64,000 nucleotides of DNA from Paractinoplanes deccanensis (GCF_016862115.1 NZ_BOMI01000021.1:1-64000), one strand, 5' to 3'. Shown: positions 16,500 to 25,483, counted from the stretch's first letter. Made by a program: numbers and translations. The notes: a model not told the origin generated them from the letters alone.

Positions 16500-17672
16500 T
16501 CAGAGCTGCGTGGGCCGGTTCCCGGCCGGGTCCGGCTCGGCTTCGGGCGGGCGGGGCCCGGGCACGGCACCGGCCGCGCGCCGGTCGACGGTGATCTGGG
16601 CCCACCAGCCGCGCACCGTGCGGTCCGCGGCGCCCTCGCGGAGCACTGCCACCCCGAGCACGGCCCCCGCGGTGCCGAGCCCGATGGCCGCGACGCCGAA
16701 CAGGACGTCGCCGCTGCGCAGAGCCGCCACACCGAACATGGCGAACGAGAATCCGCCGCCGATGGCCGCGGCGCCGAAGAGCACCCCGCCGCGGCGCAGC
16801 GCGGCCACGCCGACCACGGCGAATGCGAGTCCACTTCCCACGGCCGCGGCGCCGAGCAGGACGTCGCCGCCGCGCATCACTCCCACGCCGACCACGGCGA
16901 ACGCGAGTCCGCTGCCGATGGCCGCGGCGCCGAGCAGCACGTCGCCGCCGCGTACCACCGCCACCCCGCCCGCGACGAGCGCGATCCCGAGCCCGGCGAT
17001 GGCCGTGCCGAGCAGCAGGTCGCCGTTTCGCAGCATCGTCGCCCCGGCCCCGGCCAGCATGACTCCGCTCCCGGCGATGGCGGCGCCGAGCAAGGTGGCG
17101 CTGTCGCGCAGGACCGCCGCTCCGGCCACGACGAGCGCGATCCCGAGCCCGGTGACGGCCGCGCCGAGCAGCCCGCCGCCGTTCCCCAGCATCGTCGTCC
17201 CCGCCACGGCCAGCGCGACCCCGCATCCGACGCCCGCGGCGCCGCTCAGCAGGCGGCCGGCGGTTTCGAGCGCGGTGGCGAGCAGGACGGTGATCGACAG
17301 CAGGGCGGCGGCGGACGCGGTGAGCCATGTCGTCCACGCCGGCACGGCCAGGGTGAGCAGGACGGCAGCGGCGGCGAGGGACCACAGCGTGACGCGGGCG
17401 CCGCGTTGCAGGGTGGAGCCGGGGTAGCGGCGCAGCCAGCCGGCGCTCGCGGCGACGGCGCCGAGCCCGGTGACGGCGGCGAGGGCCGGGCCGGCGCGGT
17501 CGTCGTCGCTGAGGATGTTGACCAGGATGCCGGCGGCCATCGTGCCGAGCAGGAACCCGGCGATGACACCGGGCCAGCCCAGCCGCGACCCGCCCGGCGC
17601 GGGGCCGGGTGCCGAGCCTGGCTCGCGGGCGGATGCCGGGCCCGGCTCGTGGGTGGTCATGCCGTCGAGCAT
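16500..17672 (-). CDS. Membrane protein with eight 26-residue glycine-rich repeats
   Basis: 390 residues, family not recognised. Residues 1-30 are Pro/Gly-rich and soluble. Residues 31-140 hold about four hydrophobic segments. Residues 144-351 are eight head-to-tail 26-residue units. Each begins G(A/T/V)A and has the pattern G-A-A-x-x-G-x-G, about eight aliphatic residues, then V-A-x-L-R-x-G-D-x-L-L. Each unit gives a short hydrophobic span and a basic/polar turn. The tail (residues 352-390) is Pro-rich and soluble. Start is ATG at 17672; the ATG at 17660 (MTTHEPG) is also possible. It could be a repetitive integral-membrane scaffold. Confidence 0.7.
   Translation of the reverse strand: MLDGMTTHEPGPASAREPGSAPGPAPGGSRLGWPGVIAGFLLGTMAAGILVNILSDDDRAGPALAAVTGLGAVAASAGWLRRYPGSTLQRGARVTLWSLAAAAVLLTLAVPAWTTWLTASAAALLSITVLLATALETAGRLLSGAAGVGCGVALAVAGTTMLGNGGGLLGAAVTGLGIALVVAGAAVLRDSATLLGAAIAGSGVMLAGAGATMLRNGDLLLGTAIAGLGIALVAGGVAVVRGGDVLLGAAAIGSGLAFAVVGVGVMRGGDVLLGAAAVGSGLAFAVVGVAALRRGGVLFGAAAIGGGFSFAMFGVAALRSGDVLFGVAAIGLGTAGAVLGVAVLREGAADRTVRGWWAQITVDRRAAGAVPGPRPPEAEPDPAGNRPTQL
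16620..17243 (-). repeat. Eight tandem 78-bp coding repeats
   Basis: Codons for residues 144-351 of the membrane protein at 16500-17672. All eight units are exactly 26 codons with no indels, starting at residues 144, 170, 196, 222, 248, 274, 300 and 326. Units 4-7 are the most alike and the outer ones more diverged, as expected from expansion at the centre. Confidence 0.85.
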
Positions 17673-17759
17673 GGCGGGCCGGCGCCGGCCGGGGAAGATG
17701 CCGCGCGGCGCCCGGTGCCGGGCACGGGCCGGCGAGGCGGGTTCGGGACGGGCGGCCGA

Positions 17760-19733
17760 TCAATCGTGGCGGAAGACGGTGACCAGGACGCGCAGCACGA
17801 GGACCGCCGAGACGATCAGGAGGCCGTAGCCCAGCAGCGGGAACAGGGCGACGCCCGTGCTGACCCGGGGGCCGCCGTCGGTGCCCAGCAGCAGGGTGGC
17901 CATCACGCCCGCTGTCGCGCCGATGACCGTGAGCAGGACCTGGTGGAGCAGGCCGGTGACCAGGCGCCGGTCCTGGTCGTCGGCGAACAGCCGGACGTTG
18001 AACCGCAGCCGGCCGTGTTCGAGCGCGTCGCCGATGCGGTCGATGCGGCGGGGGAGGCCGCGCAGCATCGGCAGGATGGTGCTGAGCTCCTGTTCGAGGG
18101 CGTCGCGCAGGTTGTCCGGGGTGAGGCCGCCGGCGATCCGGCGGCCGGCCGAGGCGCGGGCCTGGCCGACCAGGTCGAAGCCGGGGTGGACGAGCGCGAG
18201 CGTGCCCTCGAGCGTGGTGACGGCCCGGAAGACGGCCGCGACCGACGGGGGCACGCCGAGGCCGTGCGCGGTGAAGGTGTCCAGCAGCGCGGTGACCGCC
18301 GCGACGCCGACCGTGCTCGCCGGTGACGCGTAGCGCACGATGAGCGCGCCGACCATCCGCTGCAGTTCGCGCTCGTCCACGTCGTCGGGGCGGTCGAGCA
18401 GTTGCAGCAGCGCGTCGGTGACCGCCACGGAGTCGCCGCGGCCGGCCGCCAGCAGGAGCCGGCCGATCGCGGTGCGGGTCACCGCGTCGATCCGCCCGAC
18501 CGAGCCCAGGTCGAGCATGCCGAGCGAGCCGTCGTCGTCGAGCAGCAAGTTGCCGGGGTGCAGGTCGACGTGGAAGAGGCCGTGCACCAGAATCTGGTCG
18601 AGCATGCTGTCGAGCAGGCCGGACGCGATCTCCGCACGCCGCTCGTCGTCGAGGCGCGCGAGGAGCGGGGCGGCCGCGCCGAGCGGGGTGCCGGGCAGGC
18701 GGTCCATCACCAGGACCCGTTCGGAGCCGAGCCCCGGGTGCGGGGCGGGCACCCGGACGCCGCGCCCGGGCGACGCGGCCAGGGCGGCGGCCATGGCGCG
18801 CAGGTTGTCGCGTTCGACGGTGAAGTCGAGCTCCTCGCGCAGGGCGGCGGCGAATCCGGTGGCGAGGCCGCGCACGCCGAAGGCCCGTCCCCAGGCCGTG
18901 CGGTCCTCGAGCATGTCGGCGAGCCGGAGCAGGATGTCCAGGTCGCGTTCCACGATCCGGGCGATGCCGGGCCGCTGCACCTTCACCACCACCTCGGTGC
19001 CGTCGAGCAGCCGGGCCGCGTGCACCTGGGCCACCGACGCCGCGGCCAGGGGCTCGCGGTCGATGTCGCGGAAGACCTCGCCGGCCGGGTGGCCCAGCTC
19101 GGCGGTGAGGACCGCGTCGATCTCGGGCCACGCCACCGGGGTGGCCCGGTCCTGCAGCGCGGTCAGCTCGTCGGCGAACTCGGCGGGCAGCAGGTCACGC
19201 CGGGTGGACAGCAGCTGGCCGATCTTGACGAAGGTCACGCCGCCCTCGTCGAGGGCGGCGCGCAGCGATCGGGCCAGCCGCCGCCGCGCCGCCGCCGACG
19301 TCGGTCCCGGCAGCGGCCGGCCGCGCAGGAACCGGCCCAGGCCGTGCCGCAGCGCGATCCGGAGGATCGTGGAATAGCGGCGGGTGCGCTCGATGCGGCG
19401 CCGGGCTCCCTTCCACGCCTCCACCGGGCCGGGCAGCGACCCGGTCGGCAGCAGGACCTCGAGGACGACCAGCGCGGCCATGGCGAGCAGCGCGGCGACG
19501 ACGATCGAGGCCGCGCCCAGCAGGAAAGCCTCACCGCCGCCGACCGTCGTGGGGTCGTCCGGCGCGAACGCCGACAGGATCGGCGCCGTCACCAGCAGGG
19601 CCAGCACGGCGGCCAGCAGGGCACGGACCAGGCCGACCCGCACGCCGAGCAGCCGCCGGATGACCGCGGCGAAGGCCAGCACCGTCACGATGACGGTGGG
19701 GACGAACAGCACTATCGAAAGGGCTCGCTGCAC
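17760..19733 (-). CDS. UbiB/ABC1-family atypical kinase-like membrane protein
   Basis: 657 residues. N-terminal membrane helices (IVLFVPTVIVTVLAFAAVI; PILSAF region; IVVAALLAMAALVVLEVLL) precede the ABC1/ADCK domain. The family's KxGQ motif is present (FVKIGQLLSTRRDLLP), as are the A-rich loop ASVAQVHAA, the lysine strand EVVVKVQRPG, the catalytic-loop HVDLHPGNLL and the metal motif MLDLGSVG. Two C-terminal hydrophobic segments resemble UbiB membrane anchors. UbiB proteins act in isoprenoid quinone/lipid metabolism as ATPases. In actinobacteria, many paralogs have no assigned role. Start is GTG at 19733. Neighbours give no functional clue. Confidence 0.85.
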   Translation of the reverse strand: MQRALSIVLFVPTVIVTVLAFAAVIRRLLGVRVGLVRALLAAVLALLVTAPILSAFAPDDPTTVGGGEAFLLGAASIVVAALLAMAALVVLEVLLPTGSLPGPVEAWKGARRRIERTRRYSTILRIALRHGLGRFLRGRPLPGPTSAAARRRLARSLRAALDEGGVTFVKIGQLLSTRRDLLPAEFADELTALQDRATPVAWPEIDAVLTAELGHPAGEVFRDIDREPLAAASVAQVHAARLLDGTEVVVKVQRPGIARIVERDLDILLRLADMLEDRTAWGRAFGVRGLATGFAAALREELDFTVERDNLRAMAAALAASPGRGVRVPAPHPGLGSERVLVMDRLPGTPLGAAAPLLARLDDERRAEIASGLLDSMLDQILVHGLFHVDLHPGNLLLDDDGSLGMLDLGSVGRIDAVTRTAIGRLLLAAGRGDSVAVTDALLQLLDRPDDVDERELQRMVGALIVRYASPASTVGVAAVTALLDTFTAHGLGVPPSVAAVFRAVTTLEGTLALVHPGFDLVGQARASAGRRIAGGLTPDNLRDALEQELSTILPMLRGLPRRIDRIGDALEHGRLRFNVRLFADDQDRRLVTGLLHQVLLTVIGATAGVMATLLLGTDGGPRVSTGVALFPLLGYGLLIVSAVLVLRVLVTVFRHD

Positions 19734-19757
19734 GAGGAGTGACGATATCGTCGCCTG

Positions 19758-20798
19758 TCACTCCAGGCTGACCGCCGCGGTGGTGCGCCGGACGGCGAGG
19801 GTGGGTGACAGCTGCACCTGGACCGGGCGGCGGTCGCGGTCGGCGATGCGGTCGACGAGCAGGCGGGCCGCGTCGGCGCCCATCTGGCGGCCGTCCTGGT
19901 CGACGCTGGTCAGCGAGATCGGGCCGAAGGATGCCAGGGCGCTGTTGTCGTAGCCGGCCACCGAGATGTCGCCGGGCACGGACAGGCCCGCCTCGGCGAT
20001 CGCCTCCAGCGCCCCGAGCGCGACGACGTCGGCGCCCGCGAAGATGGCGGTGGGGCGCGGCGCGCGGCTCAGCAGCTCCTTCGCGCCGCGGTAGCCGCCG
20101 TCGTGGGTGTAGCTGGTCGACGCGATGTCGATGAAGCCGGCGAGGCCGCGCCGGCGCATCGCCTCCCGGTAGCCGTCGGCGCGCCGGGCGTTGGGCATCT
20201 CGGCCAGGCGCACCCGGTCGGTCTCGTGGTGTTCGATGTGCGCGATGCGGCGGTGGCCGAGGTCGGCGAGGTGGTCGACGACCAGGGCGGCGCCGGCGAC
20301 GTCGTCGTCGGCGACCGAGTCGTAGGCGGGGGAGGAGCCGTGCCGGCCGACGACCACGGTCGGCACCCGGCGGGCGACCTCGATGAGCCGCGTCTTCGCC
20401 GACACCGGGGCGATGAGCACGAGCCCGTCCATGCTGCGGTCGATCATCGCGTCGATCACACGGGCCTCGGCCTTCTCGCCGTTGCAGCCGGGCGCGATCA
20501 GCACCTGGTAGTCGGTGCCGGCGAGCTGGGCGGTGATGCCGTCGAGGATGTCGGCGAAGAACAGGTTGCGCAGTTCCGGGATCATCACCCCGATCGTGTA
20601 CGTCTGCCCGCGCAGCCCGCGCGCGGCGGCGGAGGGCCGGTAGCCGAGCTCGGCGATCGCCTGCTGCACCTTGGCCCGCATGGCCGGGCTGGCCCCGTAC
20701 GCGTTGCGCAGGACCTTGGACACGGCGGTCGTGGAGACCTGGGCGTGCCGGGCCACGTCGATGATCGTGACGCGCCGGGGCGCGGGCTTGTCCACCAC
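19758..20798 (-). CDS. LacI-family repressor (paralog A)
   Basis: 346 residues with LacI HTH (VTIIDVARHAQVSTTAVSKV), hinge (RPSAAARGLRGQTYTIGVMI) and sugar-binding domain. It is closely related along its whole length to the next gene upstream (paralog B). Both share GYRPSAAARGLRGQTYTIGV, IDRSMDGLVLIAPV-type strings and SREPRPTAIFAGAD-like segments, so they arose by tandem duplication. Start is GTG at 20798, 16 bp after paralog B's stop. It probably senses an oligosaccharide related to the neighbouring rhamnoside locus. Confidence 0.85.
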   Translation of the reverse strand: MVDKPAPRRVTIIDVARHAQVSTTAVSKVLRNAYGASPAMRAKVQQAIAELGYRPSAAARGLRGQTYTIGVMIPELRNLFFADILDGITAQLAGTDYQVLIAPGCNGEKAEARVIDAMIDRSMDGLVLIAPVSAKTRLIEVARRVPTVVVGRHGSSPAYDSVADDDVAGAALVVDHLADLGHRRIAHIEHHETDRVRLAEMPNARRADGYREAMRRRGLAGFIDIASTSYTHDGGYRGAKELLSRAPRPTAIFAGADVVALGALEAIAEAGLSVPGDISVAGYDNSALASFGPISLTSVDQDGRQMGADAARLLVDRIADRDRRPVQVQLSPTLAVRRTTAAVSLE

Positions 20799-20814
20799 CA
20801 GCTCAGCGTACTGA

Positions 20815-21846
20815 TCAGGGGCCGGCCCCTGGCGCCGCGGTCGTGCCGCGCGTGACCAGCGCGGGCGAGAGCCGCACCTGCGAGGTGGGACGGCCCCGGT
20901 CGCCGATGCGCTCCAGCAGCAGGCGCGCCGCCTGCCCGCCCATCTGATGCCCGGCCTGGTCGACCGTGGTCAGCGAGATCGGGCCGAACGAGGCGAACGT
21001 GGTGTCGTCGTATCCGGCCAGCGACACGTCGGCGGGCGCCGACAGGCCGGCCTCGGCCAGGGCGTCGAACACCCCCATGGCGACGATGTCGGCGCCCGCG
21101 AAGATGGCCGTCGGGCGCGGCTCGCGGGACAGCAGCTCCCGGGCGCCGGCGTAGCCGCCCTCCCGCGTGTAGGACGTGGCCGCGATGTCGATCTGGTCGC
21201 CGAGGCCGTGGGCGCGCATCGCGTGGCGGTATCCGTCGGCCCGCCGCGCGTTGGGCATCTCGCGCAGCCGTACGGCATCGGTCTCGAGATGCTCGATGTG
21301 CGCGATGCGGCGGTGGCCGAGCCCGACCAGGTGGTCGACGACGAGGGCAGCGCCGGAGAAGTCGTCGTCGGTCACGGTGTCGTAGTCGGGGGAGTGCCCG
21401 TGGCGGCCCACCACGACCGTCGGCACGGTGCGGGCGACGCTCTGCAGCCGGCGTGGCGAGGCGACCGGCGCGATCAGCACGACGCCGTCCATGCTGCGAT
21501 CGATCATGGCCTCGGTCAGCCGGGCCTCGCCTTGCTGGTCGTTGCCGGACGAGGCCATCAGCACCTGGTAGTCCGTGCCGCCCAGGCGTTCGGCGATGCC
21601 GTCGAGGATGTCGGCGAAGAACGGGTTGCGCAGGTCGGGCAGAAGCACGCCGATCGTGTACGTCTGCCCGCGCAGTCCCCGCGCCGCCGCCGACGGGCGG
21701 TAGCCGAGCTCTTGGATGGCCGCGCGCACCTTGGCCTGCATCTCCGGGCTGGCCCCGTACGCGTTGCGCAGCACTTTGGACACCGCCGTGGTCGAGACGC
21801 CCGCGTGCCGCGCCACGTCGACGATCGTGATCCGCCGACTGACCAT
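20815..21846 (-). CDS. LacI-family repressor (paralog B)
   Basis: 343 residues from the ATG at 21846 (RRITIVDVARHAGVSTTAVS). The frame stays open to 22107, but those 87 extra residues would cross the operator-rich spacer, so the shorter start is used. HTH, hinge and ligand domain closely match paralog A just downstream. It is divergent from the sugar ABC permease operon, and the spacer contains three CG-centred LacI-type sites. It is the best candidate repressor of that operon. Confidence 0.85.
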   Translation of the reverse strand: MVSRRITIVDVARHAGVSTTAVSKVLRNAYGASPEMQAKVRAAIQELGYRPSAAARGLRGQTYTIGVLLPDLRNPFFADILDGIAERLGGTDYQVLMASSGNDQQGEARLTEAMIDRSMDGVVLIAPVASPRRLQSVARTVPTVVVGRHGHSPDYDTVTDDDFSGAALVVDHLVGLGHRRIAHIEHLETDAVRLREMPNARRADGYRHAMRAHGLGDQIDIAATSYTREGGYAGARELLSREPRPTAIFAGADIVAMGVFDALAEAGLSAPADVSLAGYDDTTFASFGPISLTTVDQAGHQMGGQAARLLLERIGDRGRPTSQVRLSPALVTRGTTAAPGAGP

Positions 21847-21874
21847 CCGCGCTCCTAGCTGTGCGAACGAGTAT

Positions 21875-21886
21875 GGAAAACGTTGC
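21875..21886. promoter_or_regulatory. LacI-type half-operator GAAAACGTT (copy 1)
   Basis: GGAAAACGTTGC, 29 bp upstream of the paralog B start. The GAAAACGTT core recurs at 21944, 68 bp away. CG-centred and AT-flanked, as LacI-family sites are. Confidence 0.55.
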
Positions 21887-21943
21887 TCAGCATAGACCCT
21901 TGACTCGGCTTGGCATGCGCTCGTAAGGTCGGCGAAACATTGA

Positions 21944-21954
21944 GAAAACGTTAC
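21944..21954. promoter_or_regulatory. LacI-type half-operator GAAAACGTT (copy 2)
   Basis: GAAAACGTTAC in the middle of the divergent lacI-permease spacer. It shares a 9-bp core with the copy at 21875. Confidence 0.55.
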
Positions 21955-21998
21955 CCATGCCGCACCCGGCGTGGCGTCCTGATCGGCTCCTGATCCGC

Positions 21999-22010
21999 TG
22001 AAACGATTCA
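21999..22010. promoter_or_regulatory. LacI-type operator TGAAACGATTCA
   Basis: TGAA/TTCA arms around a central CG, 18 bp upstream of the first permease gene. Placed to repress the ABC transporter operon. Confidence 0.55.
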
Positions 22011-22028
22011 AAACCGAAGTGGGTTGCC

Positions 22029-22946
22029 GTGTCTCTCGATCTCCAATCCCGCACCACCGAGCGGGTGGTCCGCCCGCCCCGGTCGCGGCGGCCACGGGTG
22101 ACTCCACCGTGGTGGTTCACGTTGCCGGCTCTGCTGCTCTTCGCGTTCGTCGTGCTGATCCCGAGCGGCCGCGGCGTCTACTACGCCTTCACCGACTGGG
22201 ACGGCCTCGACCCGGACTTCGCCTTCATCGGCCTGCGCAACTTCACCGACATGCTCGGCGACGAGGACGCGGTGCAGGCCATCTGGCACACGGTGCTCAT
22301 CGCGGTGGCCATCACGGTGATCCAGAACGGCATCGGCCTGCTGCTCGCCCTCGGCGTCAACAGCATGATCAAGACGCGGAACCTCCTGCGCGTCCTGCTC
22401 TTCGCGCCGGCCGTGGTGACGCCGATCGTCACCGCCTACCTGTGGCGCAACCTGCTCGGCCCGGACGGCGCGGTCAACGCGGTCCTCGGCCCCTGGGGCC
22501 GGGACTGGCTCGGCGACCCCGGCCTCGCCCTCTGGATGATCGTCGTGGTCGTGGTCTGGCAGTTCGCCGGCTACTCGATGGTCATCTTCCTGGCCGGTCT
22601 CCAGTCGATCCCGCGCGAGATCTACGAGGCGGCCGCCATCGACGGCACCGGCGCGCTCCGCCGCTTCTGGTCCATCGTGCGCCCGCTGCTCGCACCGGCC
22701 ATCACGATCAACCTGATGCTCTCGATCATCGGCGGCATCAAGCTCTTCGACCAGGTGTACGCCCTGACGGGCGGCGGACCGGGGCACGCCACCGACACCA
22801 TCTCCACGCTCATCTACAAGGACGCCTTCACGCTCGGCGAGTTCGGCTACAGCATCGCGCTCGCCGTCGTCCTGACGATCATCGTGGCCATCGCCTCCGC
22901 CGCCCAGTACACGTTCCTGTCCCGCAACGAGAAGGCGGCGTCGTGA
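22029..22946 (+). CDS. Sugar ABC transporter permease (MalF type)
   Basis: 305-residue inner-membrane permease with about six transmembrane helices. It carries the EAA coupling motif for the ATPase (EIYEAAAIDGTGALRRFWSI, then LLAPA). The long N-terminal soluble lead before the first helix is common in carbohydrate (CUT1) importers. Start is GTG at 22029. The stop overlaps the next permease by 4 bp (GTGA). There is no ATPase gene in the locus; actinobacterial CUT1 importers often share one MsiK-type ATPase encoded elsewhere. Likely cargo is a rhamnose-containing oligosaccharide, by context. Confidence 0.88.
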   Translation: MSLDLQSRTTERVVRPPRSRRPRVTPPWWFTLPALLLFAFVVLIPSGRGVYYAFTDWDGLDPDFAFIGLRNFTDMLGDEDAVQAIWHTVLIAVAITVIQNGIGLLLALGVNSMIKTRNLLRVLLFAPAVVTPIVTAYLWRNLLGPDGAVNAVLGPWGRDWLGDPGLALWMIVVVVVWQFAGYSMVIFLAGLQSIPREIYEAAAIDGTGALRRFWSIVRPLLAPAITINLMLSIIGGIKLFDQVYALTGGGPGHATDTISTLIYKDAFTLGEFGYSIALAVVLTIIVAIASAAQYTFLSRNEKAAS

Positions 22947-23764
22947 ACCGCTACACCAAACGCACCTTCGCGCTCGAAACACTGATGATCGCCGTCGGGA
23001 TCGTCTTCGCCTTCCCGGTCTACGTGCTGGTCAACCTGGCGATCCGGCAGCCGTCGGACACGTCCTCGCCGATCCGGCCCACCATGTCGCCGACCTTCGC
23101 CAACTTCACCGGAGCCTGGCGCGAGGCCGGCCTCGGCGGCGCCCTGATCAACAGCGTGCTGGTGACGGTCGTCAGTGTCACCATCGTGCTGGCCGTCTCG
23201 GCCCTCGCGGCCTACCCGCTCGCCCGCAGCGCCGCCCGCTGGTCGCGCACCACGTTCCTGGTCATCATGCTCGGCCTCGTCCTGCCGTTCCAGCTGGCCT
23301 CGCTGCCGCTCTACCAGACGGTCCGCGACCTGGGCCTGCTCGGCTCGGTGTGGTCGCTGGTGCTGTTCTACTCGGGTCTGCAGGTCCCGTTCACGACCTT
23401 CCTGTACGTGGGCTTCCTGCGCGCGCTGCCCCGCGACTTCGAGGAGGCCGCGTCGATCGACGGCGCCACCCCGTTCACCACCTTCCGGTACGTCGTGCTG
23501 CCCATGCTGAAACCGATCACCGTGACCGCGCTGGTGCTCAACGCGGTCGCCGTCTGGAACGACTTCTTCACCCCGCTGCTCTACCTCAGCGGCAGCGACC
23601 AGCAGACCGTCCCGGTCGCCGTCGCCGGCTTCGTCGGCCAGTTCGTCTCCGACTGGAACCTCATCTTCGCCGCCCTGATCATCAGCATCATCCCGGTCCT
23701 GGCGGTCTACCTGGCGCTGCAGCGCTCCATCATCAACGGCTTCGCCGGAGGACTCAAGGGATGA
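22943..23764 (+). CDS. Sugar ABC transporter permease (MalG type)
   Basis: 273-residue CUT1 permease with six predicted helices and the EAA motif (FEEAASIDGATPFTTFRYVV, then LPMLKPI). The GTG at 22943 overlaps the upstream permease stop. Its own stop overlaps the ATG of a broken rhamnosidase gene (ATGA at 23761). Together with its partner it forms the membrane channel of the importer fed by the lipoprotein at 24227. Confidence 0.88.
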   Translation: MNRYTKRTFALETLMIAVGIVFAFPVYVLVNLAIRQPSDTSSPIRPTMSPTFANFTGAWREAGLGGALINSVLVTVVSVTIVLAVSALAAYPLARSAARWSRTTFLVIMLGLVLPFQLASLPLYQTVRDLGLLGSVWSLVLFYSGLQVPFTTFLYVGFLRALPRDFEEAASIDGATPFTTFRYVVLPMLKPITVTALVLNAVAVWNDFFTPLLYLSGSDQQTVPVAVAGFVGQFVSDWNLIFAALIISIIPVLAVYLALQRSIINGFAGGLKG

Positions 23765-24206
23765 CACCGTACGGCCTGACGACCGAACAAATGACAGAGC
23801 CGCTCGGCCTCGGGGAACCGCGTCCGCGGCTGTCGTGGAGACTGCGCTCCGGGCGGCACGCAGCGGCGCAGACCGCCTACCGCATCACGGCCACTGTGGA
23901 CGGAAGCGACCGCCTCGTGCGGGACAGCGTCCGGCGCGAGCTGCTGCTGCGGCCCACCCGGGCGGCACGCTCACCTGGGCCCGCGCCGAGCAGGAAACGG
24001 CGCGCGGCCGGGTCGCCTGCGGCTGGTCGCTCGACGGCGACCGGCTCACCGTGACCGTCACCGTGCCGCCGGGATGCACAGCGATCCTCGAAGTTCCCAC
24101 TCCCGACCCGGGCAGCGTGCGCTGCGTCCCGGTCGCGCCGTCGGCCGGCGGAGCCACCCTCCGCCTGGTCTCCGGCAGCCACACCGTCACCGCCACCTCT
24201 TGTTGA
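23761..24206 (+). pseudogene. Alpha-L-rhamnosidase remnant (internal deletion, frame change)
   Basis: The first 65 or so codons encode the start of a GH78 alpha-L-rhamnosidase: MTEPLGLGEPRPRLSWRL, then AAQTAYRITATVDGS and VRDS. From about 23970 a different frame encodes the GH78 C-terminal beta domain: TWARAEQETARGRVACGWSL, DRLTVTVTVPPGCTAILEVP and LVSGSHTVTA, ending with a stop at 24206. The roughly 700 residues between, including the catalytic domain, are missing and the two parts are out of frame. The intact version was probably a cytosolic enzyme translated with the permeases; there is no signal peptide. The secreted rhamnosidase at 25550 may compensate. Confidence 0.82.
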
Positions 24207-24226
24207 TCTCCAATGTGGGAGAGCTC

Positions 24227-25483
24227 ATGAAGAAAAGTCTCAGCCTCGCCCTTACCGCCGTCCTGCTCACCGCCGCGTGCAGCAGCGGCACGAATGCCAA
24301 CTCCGGCAGCGACGCCGAGAACAAGACCCTGACGCTGGCCTCGGTCGACCAAGGGTCCGTCGAGGACGTCATCAAGGCGTTCGAGGCGGCCAACCCGGGC
24401 GTGAAGGTCACCTTCACCACCAGCGGCGCCGACCAGTACCAGGCCCAGATCCGCACCCAGCTGTCGTCGGGCACCGCGCCGGACGTGATGACGGTGTGGC
24501 CGGGCAACGGCAACCCCGGCGCCACGTACGTGCTCGCCAAGCCGGGCTATCTGATGGACCTCTCCGACCAGCCGTGGGCCGGGCAGTTGCCGGACGCGTT
24601 CAAGACCGTCGCCCAGTACGAGGGCAAGACCTACAACGCCGTCTTCGGGCTCAACGGCATCGGCGCCGTCTACAACGACGAGGCCCTGGCCAAGTCCGGC
24701 CTGAAGGCCCCGGAGACCTGGACGCAGCTGCTGAAGTTCTGCGGCGATGCGGCCGCCAAGGGCACGCCCGCCTTCGCCCTGGGCATCCAGGACAACTGGG
24801 TGACCCAGCTGGTGCTGTACGCGCTCGCGGCCACCACGGTCTTCGGCGCCGACAGGGACTTCGACGCCAAGCTGCAGAGCGGGCAGGCCACTTTCGCCAC
24901 CTCGCAGTGGACCACGGCCATGGCCAAGTACCAGGAGATGTCCTCGGCCGGGTGTTTCCAGAAGAACCCGCTCGGCACGAGTTACGAGGCCAGCCAGGCG
25001 CTCGCCGCGACCGGCAAGACGCTCGGCATCGTGCAGGGCAACTGGATCATCGGGCTGCTCAAGCAGAAGAACCCGAAGGGCAAGTTCACGATGAAGGCGC
25101 TGCCGGCCACCGACGACCCGGCCTCGTTCCTCATGCCCGCCGCCGCGGGGGCCGGCTACGGCATCAACGCCAAGGCCAAGAACAAGGAGCTGGCGCTGAG
25201 GTTCGTCACCTTCATCATGTCGCCCGAGGGCATGAAGCTGTTCAACGAGAAGCAAGGCAGCCTGCCCACCCTGGCGGGCGCCGGCACCACTGTGGACCCG
25301 GGCCTGTCCGAGCTGACCACCTTTGTCAAGGACAACCGCACCGTCCCGTTCATGGATCAGCTGTGGCCCAACGCCAAGGTGCAGCAGACCATGCTCAGCG
25401 GCCTCCAGGAGGTCTTCAGCAAGCAGACCACCCCGGACAAGGTTCTGGCCGACATGGACGCCGAATACCAGAAGGGCGCCTAG
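24227..25483 (+). CDS. Sugar ABC transporter substrate-binding lipoprotein
   Basis: 418 residues. Lipoprotein signal peptide MKKSLSLALTAVLLTAAC with the acylated Cys at residue 18, then a bacterial extracellular solute-binding protein family 1 fold (VIKAFEAANPGVKVTFTTSG; APDVMTVWPGN). Start is ATG at 24227 with GGGAGAG upstream. It captures an oligosaccharide outside the membrane and passes it to the two permeases. Its position after the broken rhamnosidase, and before the secreted GH78 enzyme, suggests rhamnose-containing ligands. Confidence 0.9.
   Translation: MKKSLSLALTAVLLTAACSSGTNANSGSDAENKTLTLASVDQGSVEDVIKAFEAANPGVKVTFTTSGADQYQAQIRTQLSSGTAPDVMTVWPGNGNPGATYVLAKPGYLMDLSDQPWAGQLPDAFKTVAQYEGKTYNAVFGLNGIGAVYNDEALAKSGLKAPETWTQLLKFCGDAAAKGTPAFALGIQDNWVTQLVLYALAATTVFGADRDFDAKLQSGQATFATSQWTTAMAKYQEMSSAGCFQKNPLGTSYEASQALAATGKTLGIVQGNWIIGLLKQKNPKGKFTMKALPATDDPASFLMPAAAGAGYGINAKAKNKELALRFVTFIMSPEGMKLFNEKQGSLPTLAGAGTTVDPGLSELTTFVKDNRTVPFMDQLWPNAKVQQTMLSGLQEVFSKQTTPDKVLADMDAEYQKGA

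Noticed and set aside
22019..23764. Single 581-residue frame spanning both permeases
   Set aside because: Its first half is the shifted frame of the MalF-type gene. Only the part from the GTG at 22943 is a real permease.
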